DNA of 64,000 nt from Parasponia andersonii. Lineage: Eukaryota; Streptophyta; Magnoliopsida; Rosales; Cannabaceae. Positions 22,499 to 34,588 of this stretch are shown piece after piece. Each line of letters begins with the position of its first letter. Position 1 is the stretch's first letter. The notes under the pieces were generated by a model. It was given only the letters and a program-made list of their open reading frames with translations, was not told the DNA's origin and ran no database searches. The translations under genes were made by a program, and so were the position numbers. Location: NCBI GenBank assembly GCA_002914805.1, contig JXTB01000025.1, positions 511,109 through 575,108 of the forward strand, in the 5' to 3' direction.

Positions 22499-24718
22499 TG
22501 TGACCATAGTGATATATCTTTTTGAATGTGATTATAGGTGTAAAAATCCAGATTTTTTAGAGGGTAATTTGGATATTTTATCAATTTTTGGGTATTATGT
22601 TGGGTGAATTAATTTGCAAAAGTTTGTACAGAATGACTCAATTGTAATTTTTGGGGAACATAATTGATAGAGATTTGGGAATTAGGGATTATAGTGTAAT
22701 TTTTAAAAAAATTACATAGTCCTCTACTTAGCCATGTGGGCTCTCCCTCCCACTCACTTTCTCTCTCTTTTCCCCAACAACCCCCCCTCGCTCTATCTAT
22801 GTTCACTCTCGACCAGCGCACCAGGGGAGGCCACTGTCCGGCCCGCCAACCACCCGGCATGAGCTCGCCGTGCCACCAGGAAGCTCCGCCGACCGTCGCT
22901 AGCTGCTGCCGACGCCTGCTCACCGAAAAATGCCATTTTCGGATTTCTCGTCGCTGGCGACGATTCCAGCCACCATTTAACCTCTAACTGGGCTCGTTAG
23001 ATTCGTCTCATCGAGAGGAAGCTCAAAGTATATATATCTTAACCATATACTACCCGATTCGAAAGTTGCCATTTTTGGAATATTTTGAGCTTAAGTTGAC
23101 TTTTTGATTCGGCAGTTAGATCGTGTTTTTGTTGTTATTTTTGGATTGTACTCGGAAAATTGAGAAGTTTGATATATATATATATATATATTGCTCATGT
23201 TTGGTGATCGGCACAAAAATCGAAATCGAACGGCTAAGATTTACCTCGATTTGCATGCCACCACCGGTGTGGACTCAGACCCAAATTGGACAAGTTATAT
23301 ATCTAACCTACTTGTTTTGGGTACTAGGAATTCAGTGAAGATGTTCGTTTATGGAATTGAAGCTCCGTTGAGAAGTTAGTTTTTCGCAAGAGGACGATCG
23401 AGGGCTTGGAATTGGTTCCCGATCCTCTGGACGATCGTCGACGATGCATTGAGGATTCAATAGCGTGATATCACTATTCTTGTGAGGTTAGGATTCAGTT
23501 ACCTTTGTTTTATACTATTTCCGAATAAAACTTAATTTCTATAACATACGAGAACAAATATAGTTTTTGATTTTCTTGAACATATATGATGGACTATGAT
23601 GGTATGATATACATATATATACCATATTGCTCTGGGGATTTTCTGAGTCCAAGTTATTTTGGGTATATAAAAAATAGGGTTGTTGTGCTGCCTGTTTTTC
23701 TATAAAAACTTAATATAATTATTTTATTAAAAAACTAGAGTATGATTATTTTCACACTTTAGTTCTGTGTTGCACATGTCATAGAATCATACATGAGTAC
23801 TGTGTTAGCATTGTGGGTTTACAGTGTGGTGCTACGTGCCTCACCGTCGGTATAGAGCCCGTATACCCGTGCGGGATTTTATTACTTCTGATTACCTCCC
23901 CATTTGGCAGACGTAGGCAATTCGGTTGCTCTTTAAGATTTGGTAGGCGACACATGGGTGTCCCCTCTGGGTATGGGCTTATGTGTCAGGCAGGCTATTA
24001 GGTACATTTAATGCCATCATCTTGGGTTTCTACAGATGAGAGGATGTGAGCTCATGGATATGGGTTGATTTGTGTCATGTGTATCTAAATTGAATGGTTT
24101 TGATTATACTGATTTATTTATACATATACATGACGATTTCCGGTTTTGGATTATCATATATATATGTATTGGATTTAAACTAACCATGCAAGAGCTTTCC
24201 ATCACTAAAAATATTTTCGATTGAGGTAACTGTTTTTCCTATTAGATATTTTACGCTTATTCCCTTCGTCACTTCCTCAAATGGTGTCCAATGCGATTTT
24301 GGAGATCAGGAGGAATAAGAGGCCATCGGAATTGTAGTTCATTATCCTGATAATGCTTGAAGTGTGTTGTGGTGATTTTGGACTGTTTGAGTTTTGTTTA
24401 AGTATTGAACCAAGATTACTACTTTCTATTTTTTTGTCTGTGAACTCATGTATGTCATTCTGATGTTTGTTCTGACGTGGATGATGATGATGTTTGAACA
24501 AACATTTGATTTACGTTTTTTTCGGTATTTATTCGATCTATGTTTAATGGTGTATACGAACTGTGGGAGAAGTTTACTGGATAGAATTCCAAATATTTTA
24601 TCTAAAATAGACTGTTTTATAAAACTATTATTTTTAGACATTTTTCAATTAAATCAAAGAATTTCTCTTCCTTGCAAAATTCCCCTGCTGCCACTAGTTC
24701 GGGTTTTGGGTTGTGACA
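22499..24718. mobile_element. Solo LTR of a retrotransposon (2.2 kb) with AAATG target duplication
   Basis: The 2220-bp segment begins TGTGACCATAGTG and ends GGGTTTTGGGTTGTGACA, that is TG..CA like all plant LTRs, and is bordered on both sides by the identical 5-mer AAATG (22494-22498 and 24719-24723). It is far more GC-rich in places (22790-22930) than its surroundings. It contains no gag or pol; the open frames inside are fortuitous. A single LTR with its target duplication is the product expected from recombination between the two LTRs of a full element. Its orientation and lineage are unknown; the length would suit a large gypsy family. Confidence 0.75.
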
Positions 24719-24723
24719 AAATG
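24719..24723. repeat. Target-site duplication AAATG, right copy
   Basis: Directly follows the terminal CA of the solo LTR. Confidence 0.7.
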
Positions 24724-24767
24724 AGTTTCTAATTGGGGTATTTAGGGGGATCCATACTTATATAATT

Positions 24768-24832
24768 AACAATTGAAAAATCCCGGGTCACGGAATTTTT
24801 TTAAAAAATCCTGGATTATTACAAACTGGTAT
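24768..24832 (+). repeat. Left terminal inverted repeat of the MULE
   Basis: Contains TTGAAAAATCCCGG and, about 30 bp further, AAAAAATCCTGGATTATTA. The inverse of the right end reads TTGAAAAATCTCGG and AAAAATCCCAGACTGATA at the same spacing, giving roughly two-thirds identity over 65 bp. Confidence 0.65.
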
Positions 24833-25510
24833 TTTTAAAAGTAAATCCCTAATTTCAAAATTATAGAACAACCGATATTGAAGGTTTGGAGACTCAGACT
24901 ATACCAGGAGACTCGACGATGACAGCGAGTCCGTGACGCACTGTTCCGGTGACAGCAACTCCGTCTTTATCGTCTCCGGTGACGACGAGTCTCGATTCAG
25001 ACTACCTAGATAACCGGAAGAATCCAAATTCAAGTCACAGTGTTCATATTTGATTGAAATTAACTAGAGAATAGAGTTCTTATCAAGTAGGCAGCGAGTC
25101 CGAGTTCGATTCCAACTACATCAACTATCAAACGAGATCAGTTTCAACCTAAATTGAGTCCCAATTCTAGTCCAGTTACCTGGAGAATCAGCCATATCAA
25201 ATTTGATTCCAGGTACCTAGACTATCGATCCACTAGTTATCAGGTTCTGTGAGTAGCATTCCTTACAGATTTAATTTGATGCAATATTAATGGTTCGAAT
25301 TTGAATTCAAGTAGTCTCACAAGATACGTGGTATTATGCACTTTAATCAAATTTATATATTTTAGCTAGCATATTTGTTAGAAAATTTTCATCATCACAT
25401 TGGTTTATTATTATTTTTTTAGGTAGCCTGTCAATATATATTCTGGTAACCTAATAAGATACTTGAAGCAAAAATTATGATAATCATAAGTTTTTAATTT
25501 CTTTGTGCAG

Positions 25511-28500
25511 AAATAGAGTTTGAAACAGTTTTTGTGTATTATGATGGAATATGGGATGAAAGTGAAAATTATGTTGAATTTAAGATGATTAGAATTCTAC
25601 TACCAATTGGATGCACTTTTTTAAAATTGCTAGAGTTAATATCTTCAGAGCTACATTTGAACATATCAGTTAATAATGTAAAAATTGAATATCAGCTCAT
25701 GCAAGGTTTTCCCCCAATAAAGATTGATAGTGATAATTCTACTCAATTTTATTTAGAGTTGAAAAAAAAGGATAAATCACTCATTAGCTACCCACTGTGC
25801 CTTACCAACATGGGATCTTCAGTGGCTACAAAGAGTGGAAGAGAAATGGGAGTTGATATTGCAAGTAGTGAAAGCAGTTACCGTACCAATCCGGGTTCTT
25901 CGATGGCTGCAAAAAGTGGAAGAGAAATGAGAGTGGATAATGCAAGTAGTGAGAGCGATTACCTTTTCAAACCAGGCTCTTCAATGACTCCAAAAAGAGG
26001 AAGAGAAATGGGAGTAGACATTGGAAGTAATAGGAATGGTTACCTTATTATTCCTACAAAAAGAGGAAGAGAAATGAGAGTGGATACTACAAGTAGTGAG
26101 ATCAGTTACCTTACCATTCTATGCTCTTCAATGGCTACAAAACATTTGGGGGATATGGTATGGCTACTGAAAGTAGTGGCTATGGTTACCTTGCTATTCT
26201 TGGATTTTCAATGACTGCAAAACATGAAGGAAAAATGGTTGTGGATACTACAAGTAGCATGAGTGGTTACCTTATCATTCTAGGATCTTCAATGGCTGCA
26301 AAATATGTGGAAGAAATGGTATTGGCTACTGCAAGTAGTAGTTGTGATTACCTTGCAATTCCAGGCTCTTCAATGGCTGCACAACCGGGTGGTGAAATGG
26401 TTGTAGATACTACAAGCAGTGTTTTGGAAGGTGAGTCAAATAACTTTGGTGAAGATGATGAGTTGCCAAACTATATTGAAGCTGCTAATCAATTTTCAGC
26501 TTATATTTTTGAGCATTCAAAAGTTGAAGAAGGAAAAAACTTTGAAGAAATAGAATCTAAAGTGATCACAGATAAAAATATAATAGTTGTTGAAGAAGGA
26601 CAAGTCCATAAGAACAAGAAATTGCTAAAATCTGTGATGAGCTTATATTCATTTAGAAAGCATTTTCAGTATAAAATGCTTCGCTCATACCCCAAGGAGT
26701 TCGTGCTTGGTTGCTTGGATCCAAATTGCAAATGTATTTATCCGATCTTCAAAGAATGTCTCTACTAATCTGTTCATTATGAGAAAGTTCTATAATATTC
26801 ATACATGCTCATTGAATATAATGATGGGAGACCATCGATAAGCTAGTAGTAGTGTAGTTGGAGACTACATAAAGAAGAAATACTTGAGTATGAAAACGAT
26901 TTATACACCAAATGACATAATGAGGGAAATGATGGATAATTATGGTGTATCTATGAGCTATGAAAAAGCTTGGAGATCACGTGAAAAGGCACTTAAAATG
27001 GTGAAAGGGAATCCAAAAAATTCTTATTAAGAACTACCTAGGTATCTGTTTTGGTTAAAGACCATGAATCCAGGATCTTTAGCTGAGTTAGAGACAACCA
27101 ATGAAGGTTACTTCAAGTATCTATTTATTACTCTAGAAGCGTCAATAAAAAGAACGGAACACTGTAAACTAGTCATTATTGTGGATGGCACTTTTCTGAT
27201 GAACTCATTTGGTGGGACACTACTGACTGCTTATACTAAAGATGCAAATGAAAATATTTTTCCACTTGCTTTTGGAGTTGCTGATTCTGAAAACAATGCG
27301 TCGTGGATATGGTTTTTTACAAAGCTAAGAGAGGCTTATGGAGCTCGTGAAAATTTGGCTATAATATCTGATCGGCATGACAGTATAGCAAAGGCAGTCA
27401 AAACTGTGTATCTAGATTCTACTCATAGCTTATGTGTATTTCACTTACTGAATAACCTAAAGCTAAAATTCAAGAGAAAAGCAAGACTAATCAAAGAACC
27501 TTTCAATAAAGCTACAACTACCTACACTATTCAAGAGTTTGAGTACTACATGGACGAATTAGATAGGATTGATAACTGAATCAGACCTTAACTGATTGAA
27601 GTAGGGTTTGAAAGATGGGCAAGAGTATTTTCCTGCAATAACATGTATTCTATAATGACTTCTAACTTAGCTGAGTCCATGAACTCTGTAAATAATGCAG
27701 CTAGAGGATTACCAGTAGCCACTCTGGTAGAGAGCCTAAGAAGTTTAATACAAAGATTTTTTTGGGAATACAAAAATGAAGCTCAAGCAACAATCACAAA
27801 ATAGCTACGAAACCAGATCAACTATTGAGGACAGATTACGTTGCATCTTCAAAAATGAAGGTATGTCTAATACTGATGAATTAACAGCTTTATCTCTAGG
27901 TAACCTTTATCGTTACTACTGGTATCCTAAATATATAAAGTGTCTTTTATTATCTTTTAAAAAAATAAGACAGTAGGTACCCAATAAGAATATTTGCAGA
28001 CAACAAAATCTCATTTTTATGTTTTAAAGTTACTGATCTAGAAGTAACTAAATGAGCTACTATGAGTTTCAAAGAATATTGAAATGTTAGTAACCTAACA
28101 GGATACTCAGAGTTACTGAATAACTATAAAAATGTAAACTTAATTTTGAATCAGTATTTGAATATTTAAATCCTTGTTGAATTAAACTCATGCTCTCTAG
28201 TATCTTGTGTAGATACCTAAATTATATGTGTCCATGAATCTATTAAATTGAATGAAAGAAAGTAACTAAATGAGATACTTTGATTTTTTAAGCATGTTTA
28301 GATACTAGTAACCTAATACAATACTATGAGTATAATTTTGTTTGGAAAGTATTCTAAAATATTTTCTTCATACGAATTTCAGGTGCATCTAGCAAACCAA
28401 CGAATATTCAATGTTCTTAATAAGACCGAATCGTTCATAGTGAATATGCAAGACAGAAAATCACTTGTAAGCGTTTTGATATGGATGAAATGCCTTGCTC

Positions 28501-28834
28501 ACATACAATGGCTGCAATTAGGCACCGCCATTTGAATTGCTATAACTATTGCTCAAAATACTACTTCAAGGACACAATGCTTGCTATATACAGTGGGGTA
28601 ATCTATCCGCTTGGCAGTCCAACGATATGGGAAATATCAGAGGAAGTCAAGATAAGAATAGTGAAAGCACCAGAAGGAAAACGCAAATGAGGAAGACCTA
28701 AACAGAAAAGAATAAAGTCGATGGGGGAAAAGAAGGTCCACAATAAGTGTGAGAGGTGTAAGCAATATGGCTATAACAGAAAAACATGTAGAAATCCTCA
28801 AATTTTACAAGAGAAAGTACCAAAGGAAAAGTAA
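25511..28834 (+). pseudogene. MULE transposase (mudrA-like), interrupted
   Basis: The first recognised exon follows a CAG acceptor at 25508-25510. Order of parts: an N-terminal domain (about 25511-25800, VYYDGIWDESENYVEF); eight 27-residue tandem repeats (25813-26425); the FRKHFQYKM...DPNCKC segment (about 26660-26740); a DNA-binding helix region (26850-27020); and the MULE transposase core with DGTFLMNSFGGTLL (first catalytic Asp), ISDRHDSI (second Asp) and NLAESMNS (Glu, about 27665). After an intron come the SWIM zinc finger FDMDEMPCSHTMAA (about 28470-28510) and a C-terminal knuckle CERCKQYGYNRKTC, where the usual His is Tyr. Interruptions include a frameshift in repeat five, TGA and TAA just after 27576, a frame break before the SWIM motif and a TGA at 28688-28690. 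The final stop is TAA at 28832-28834. All catalytic acidic residues are still readable. Confidence 0.88.
25813..26425 (+). repeat. Eight 81-bp tandem repeats (27 codons) in the transposase N-terminus
   Basis: Consensus of one unit in two halves: GSSMAAKSGREMRVD then TASSESDYLxxP. Units 1-3 are complete, unit 4 lacks the first five residues, unit 5 has a one-base frame shift near 26150, units 6 and 7 are complete but more diverged, and unit 8 runs into ordinary sequence (VLEGESNNFGEDDE). Period and frame are kept except for the indels. Confidence 0.9.
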
Positions 28835-29499
28835 ATAAAGTGGTTACTTGTGGTAACTAATCCTAAAAGACCAAGCAACAATGATTGAATCTTGTACATT
28901 TTTAAATTCATTATTTTTGTAAAAATTTGTATCCTTTTGAGGAAGTTAGATATGATTTGAATAAGAAACATAGAAATTGGCAAAAGAGAATTCATTTTTC
29001 TCCAAATATTTTTCTGTTTTTAAACAAGTAAGTAGTCATGATACCTGAGGTATTCTTTATAGATTCAATTTGTGATATTCACTATATTTATTGTATTATT
29101 AACTAAAAAACGTAAATTACAAAGGAAAGGTAGCCTTATAGATTACTATAAGCTAAAAAAGGAAAAAAAATCTTATGGAATTATTTTTATAACTTTTAAG
29201 AGAGGTAACCAGACAAGTTACCTCAAGTAACCATCTATATAAAATTGCATTATTATTTACCTACCAGAATATCTAATGCATAAACATAGTATCAAATAAA
29301 AATACTCATCAAAACAAAATTTGGTAAGCAACTAGAAATACCATTGGGATACTATAACAGTCAAATCTGTTCAAATACAATATCCATGTTAACAAAAAGA
29401 AATGAAATACAAACATAAAGTTTGATAACTATCAGAAGAAAATAACATGTTCAATTATATCCAAAATTCAAAAAGAAAAAGTTATGCCTATTCATTAAT
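28835..29499. other. Convergent spacer between the two MULE genes
   Basis: AT-rich DNA between the stop of the transposase pseudogene and the stop of the opposing ULP1-like gene. It contains several copies of a GTAAC/GATAC-type motif (for example AGGTAACCAGACAAGTTACC near 29203) that is also scattered in the introns of both genes. Confidence 0.5.
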
Positions 29500-32400
29500 T
29501 CATCTATTATTCTTATGCTTCAGCCTCCTGCTCAATCCTTCAGATTCAGACTCATAATCTTCCAATTGCTTCTTCAAAGCATGATAATAAAGTTTAACAC
29601 AAATCTTATTCCGGTACCAATCAATATCCAAATCACGAGGAATTTTATGAGTCATTCCACGGATAATAAACATTGCAAAAACAATAAGGAAAACGTCACA
29701 GTCACTGGAAAAAAAATAATAAAAGACTACAATCAGTAAAATAGAATTAGCAGCAACATAATAAAAACTTAAGAAAAAAAAGAAATCAAAAATAGATAAT
29801 TACCAATGTGTCTGTTTTGGAAAGTCAGAAACTAGAACAACTTCAAAAGGATCAGTGGGCTGCTTATCTTTATAATTCCCAGAACAAAAGTTAAAGTCCT
29901 TTCGACCCTCAAAAAATCCAACTAATGTCAAGAAATGTGGCAACAGTACTGAATAGGGTTTCATTGCTTCATATGATTTCTTATCATGGACCTTGGACCT
30001 AAGAGAATTATACACAAATATTGTCCTAGATTTTATATCAAAATGGCCTAAAATCCAGTGACTGTCAACTTTCATAAAAACAGGCATCAAAACATGGTCC
30101 ACATTTACCTAAGGTGTGCTTTAGTATATATAAAAACCTAGAACATATTCAACAATAAGTTCATCCATATTGATCATTGAAGTGTCACCACCATTATTTT
30201 GAAATCTATCATACAAGTCCTGTAAGTTCTGATCTAAAGAAGAATCACTAGTCGTAACCTTTAGCTTGATTTTACCACTGTATTTGATTTCCTTCCTCAT
30301 GTAGTAAAAGTAAATATCAATATGCTACCAGAAAATAGATACAAGCATGAAAAAAAATGAATAAGAACAAATGAATTCTGATGTAATAAGAAAACAATAG
30401 AAAAATAGAAACTACATACATTAGATCTAAGACATTCACCACTATACAACAACCGAAACCACCACATCTTATGGCTAATCGTATCAATGGCAAAGTCAAA
30501 TGATTTCTCGAGTAAATTAGCATCATCTGTAAATATCTTCCTCCTACACAAAAAATAACAATAAGAAAAATAAATAGTATAGTTACCAAAAATAACAAGT
30601 GTAATAAATATGATAAAATTAGGGAGAAAAAAAGTATTAAAAAAAAGTTATTACTTGTTGTCTAGTTTAAATCCCTTTTCAAAATAATCATTGAACTTAG
30701 TATCTATATTGGAATCAACTTCAGCTAATAAATCTGTCTTGAAAGGATATAAACCTTTCACTTTCCTTTTGGCAGCACATTTTTTCTTTGGCTCTTGAAC
30801 AGGTTCAGAAGACCCAAAAATATTTATGTATGGTGATTTCAATTGAGCTTCGGGTTTTGGTTCACGTTTTGAAACTATAGGGGTAAATTCAACAAGTTTG
30901 CATTCTGAACCAGATCCAATATAAGGAATAATTGCCTTGGACTCATCCTGAAAAATAGTAATAATAATAATAATAAGTACAAGTTACTAAACAACAAGTA
31001 GCCTTTAAAGATACTCAAAGTAACTCGACTATAAACTAAGTGTCATGAAAAATTTTACCGTATTCTTAGTCGCATAGGCACTTCTAATAACATCATCAAT
31101 GGTATCCAAGTCTAGACATATCGAAAAACTCAGCATATGACTCCATCTTAATATCTTGATGTTCTTCATCCTTGCTAACCTCAATATTTTCATTTACTTT
31201 GTCAAGGTTTTCAGACTGTATACAATGCTGGCTAGCATCATCTTGGAAAAAGAAAAGCAGAGTGAACAAAATAAGACAAAAAAAAGTTAGTGTATAAGTA
31301 ACCTGATATGTTACCCAAAGTATCACAATGTATGAAGCAACCTATCTAGTTACCTATAGTAACCAGCAATTTCCATAGGAGAAAAAAGAGAAAATTTCAA
31401 AATACTAGCATATTACCTGTTACTCAACTACATGCCTATCCTCTGGTTGTTTAAACTCTTCATTACCAACGCAAAAAAGCCGATCAGCCTAAAATATTCA
31501 AGAAGCAACTATTAATATCCACAAAAAGTAACTTTGAATAAGTAAAAGAGACAGATGCTAAAGAAATAACAACAAAGACTAATAATATCATTTGTGCATA
31601 GCCAAAGTATCAAAAAGTAACCTATCTAGTTACTTATGGTAACTATCTAATTACTAATGCTAATGATAATAAGGAAAAAAAAGAGCAAAAAGTTCCAAGA
31701 TACTAGCAAATTACCTGCTGCTCAACTACATGGATATCATGTGGTTGTTTAAACTCTTCATTACTAACACAAACAGGCTGATCATCCTAAAAAATATAAG
31801 AATCAACTATCAATATCCACAAAAAGTAACTTCGAATAACTAAAAGAGACAGATACTTAAGAAACAACAACAAATACTAATAATATCACTTGTCACAGCC
31901 AAAGTATCACAAAGTAACCTATCTAGTTACTTTTGCTAACTGTCTGATTACTAATGATAACTGATAGTTTATAAAACACAACCAAAAAAGTTTCAGTATC
32001 CTTGGAAATTACTTGCTTCTCATCATTATGCTCATTCTCTGGCTTTTTAACCTCTTCATTACTAGCACCAATAGAATTAGCCTAAAAAACCAAGAAACAA
32101 TAATCAATATCTATAACAGTACAATAACAAAATAATTTAAGTATCTAAACTACTCATACATACCACTATTTTCTTTTCTTTATCATTAGTAGCTTCACCA
32201 ACCACCACACCTTCCATTTGATCCTCAGGCAAGTCAAAAAGAATGTCACCAGGACTAGACTGAAATGCAACTGCAGGTTTTCCTATTTTTTCTCGAATTT
32301 CAACTAAAAGAGATACTAGACCACCAAATTTTAAAGTGATATGATCTTTAATGTCTTTTGACAATGAAGACATTTCTTTAAGAATAGAGTTCTAAGTCTC

Positions 32401-34233
32401 CTCAATCTTTTCAATCCTTTGCTTAAGCTCATTGATGGAGGATTGAAAAAACTCCTAAAAAAATATCATAATAAATATTATATAAGATAAAAACTAAATC
32501 AGAATATATAACTAAAAAAAAGGACAAAAATTAACTTACTGTTTGACTCTTTGGTTATAGTGTGGAAGTCGAAGTTTCCGTCACTCGGGTAACTCGAACA
32601 GGAGGATCCTCAAAATCATCATCATCTTGACCAATTTTATCTGAACTATCAAGAATCCACCCAACACTTAGCCTTTTCTTCTCCACATCAGAGAGAGAAA
32701 ATCCCTTAACCTTTATCTGTATAAAAAATATAGATATTAAGATATAAAACATAGTAAATAACCTACATACTAGTAGTAAGCTAAAAACAAAAAATACTGG
32801 AAAAGTACCTTCTTAGATCCAAAAACATTTGTCTCAAGATCTTTATAATATGGCGAATGAGAAAACTTCCAATTGAGTATACGAGATTAACCATAACCCA
32901 TTGATTCACAAATAGACCTATCCAAAATGGCATACACTCATAAAACCATAATTGCAAAGTTAAGAGAAACCCATATAATTTGCAAGATTCTGTTCCTTTC
33001 TTGGAACCAATCACCATATTATTTTTCTCTTTGCCTCTTAATGCAGATCTTAAGTACTTAAAAGGTAATATTCCAGAGTACCTTTCTCCTAGGATAATTG
33101 TTGAAATCTTTACTATCAGCCATTTGAAAATGCACATCCTCAACCAACTTATCCTTGTGTTTTGTGTAAATGAAATTACTAATCAAATAAACTAAACCCA
33201 TTTTCACGCAATCCTCATCACTATCAAAGGTCGTGCAAATAAAAATATCTTCCAATCTTTTCCTGCTAATTTTCTTTTCACTCCCAAAATACTTCTCTTT
33301 CAACCACCTAATATCATCAGACATAAACCTATTCTGATCAGTATCACCTACACAATGCAAACCCAAAATAGCTTCAAACTCTTCAATGCTAAATCTAAGT
33401 TTGTACCCTCCAATATCAAACCACATTTGATCATCTGGTAAACCTCCCTCAACAAAATATGATGAACTAACTGTGGTTGAAATACCAAAGAAGGTATACT
33501 CAAAAAATGTCCAAAACTAGTCTCTTAGAAAAGTTTTTTCTAGTGAATCAGTGAGTTTTTTCCCAATTTTTGTGATAACAGAGTAAGAAAAATTGCTATT
33601 CACTTTACAATAAAACTGGTTCACAGGCTTGATTCTAAGATCCCAAATCTAAATCCAAAAACAAAGCCAAAAATGATACAATTAGTAGAAATTATTGTTC
33701 TAAATAAAACAAGTATAATATTAAGAACAAAAGTTACTAATGGTAATGGACTCAAGTAAAAAACAATACATACGGTCATCTAAAACAACAATAGAGATCT
33801 AACTAGATGCTAGATCCATAATAAATGAAAATCACTTTTACATGCAAAGAAAAAAAACATAAACGAATGATAGAAATATATAAAATAAAAACATTACTCG
33901 TAATAAATTTGGATTACTCTCAGTGCTAAACATAATGAAACGTAGCTATTTTTGCAGGCAAACAAGGATAGATAAGACCAAAAATATCTAAACAGTAACA
34001 AGGCCAAAATGAATTTTAAAAATAAGGAAATGAAAAGAAAAGAAGTGAATATATACAGATGGAATGTCGTCTATTGAAGTTGAAGAAATCGCGAGAACCT
34101 TTCTTTTTTTGGCTATATTTTCTTTAGCAACTATCGCCCTCTTCAAACCGCCTTTCACAAATTCCTTCCTGCCGGTTGTTGCTGATTTTGAAGTCGGCGC
34201 AGGGGAACCCGAACCAGAGCGAAGAATCACCAT
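29500..34233 (-). pseudogene. ULP1-like cysteine protease with DUF1985 domain, MULE-borne, interrupted
   Basis: Multi-exon gene on the minus strand. Exon 1 starts at the ATG at 34233 (MVILRSGSGSPAPTSKSATT). The DUF1985 exon follows (about 33650-33100; WFDIGGYKLRFSIEEFEAILG), then acidic and lysine-rich linker exons (32700-31100), and the C48 protease exons (30842-29500). The protease shows the catalytic His in SHWILGHFD, YNSL where SUMO proteases usually have a YDSL Asp, an upstream Gln (KQTH), and the catalytic Cys in CDCDVF across a splice junction near 29700. In family terms it would cleave SUMO or a related modifier; its role in transposition is unknown. Stops interrupt it: TAG at 33517-33519 in DUF1985, a stop in one repeated linker exon (about 31420) and two near 30110. 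A frame change lies near 33080. The gene ends with TGA at 29500-29502. Confidence 0.8.
31421..32100 (-). repeat. Three 298-bp tandem units, each one exon plus its intron, in the ULP1-like gene
   Basis: Matching points at 31423, 31721 and 32019 give a period of exactly 298 bp twice. Each unit holds one small in-phase exon of 23-24 codons on the minus strand with its own acceptor and GTAAT donor: ADRLFCVGNEEFKQPEDRHV (with a stop near the end), DDQPVCVSNEEFKQPHDIHV and ANSIGASNEEVKKPENEHN. The introns between them are also alike, so whole genomic units were copied, not a transcript. Confidence 0.85.
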
Positions 34234-34529
34234 ATTCAGATTCTTAGTGCTACACAGAAAAAACGCTAAAAAACCTCAAAACCACAAATGAAACAAGAAA
34301 ATTGAAATAGAATAATGAAGAGGATGAAGATTAGAGAGAGAAGTTTAGAGAGGATCGTGCAAAATTGAAGGTGGAAATATAAGAGACTGAAACGATGAGA
34401 GAGAGAGAGAGAGGGGAAAAAATAAAAATGAAAGAGGGATACTGATCCCTCATAATATCTCAAAATGAAAAAAACGAATTTTTAAAAAACTTAGTATTTT
34501 TCAAACAAACAGGTCTAAAAAAGTAGAAT

Positions 34530-34588
34530 TCAATATCAGTCTGGGATTTTTCCAACAAATAAACAGTACCGAGATTTTTCAACTTACC
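34530..34588 (-). repeat. Right terminal inverted repeat of the MULE
   Basis: Read inward on the minus strand it starts GGTAAGTTGAAAAATCTCGG, pairing with the left end. The outer border is uncertain by several bases. Confidence 0.65.

Larger units (their letters stand above)
24768..34588. mobile_element. Mutator-like element with MULE transposase and ULP1-like gene (Kaonashi/KI-MULE type)
   Basis: About 9.8 kb bounded by imperfect terminal inverted repeats. Inside are a plus-strand transposase pseudogene (25511-28834) and a minus-strand multi-exon gene for a DUF1985 plus ULP1 (C48 peptidase) protein (34233-29500). The two face each other with about 665 bp between their stops. Transposase plus ULP1-like gene within one Mutator-like element is the defining layout of Kaonashi MULEs in Arabidopsis and related elements in melon. 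Both genes contain stops or frame breaks, so this copy is probably inactive. Flanking target duplications of 9-11 bp could not be recognised with confidence; TTATATAATTA on the left and TCATATTTTAA on the right are only loosely alike. Confidence 0.82.

Noticed and set aside
22736-22987. 83-codon open frame in GC-rich DNA
   Set aside because: It lies inside the solo LTR, is low in complexity and matches no known domain.
31500-32000. Regularly spaced repeats as a CRISPR-like array
   Set aside because: The 298-bp units are exon-intron duplications in a plant transposon gene; the repeats are long, imperfect and without short unique spacers.
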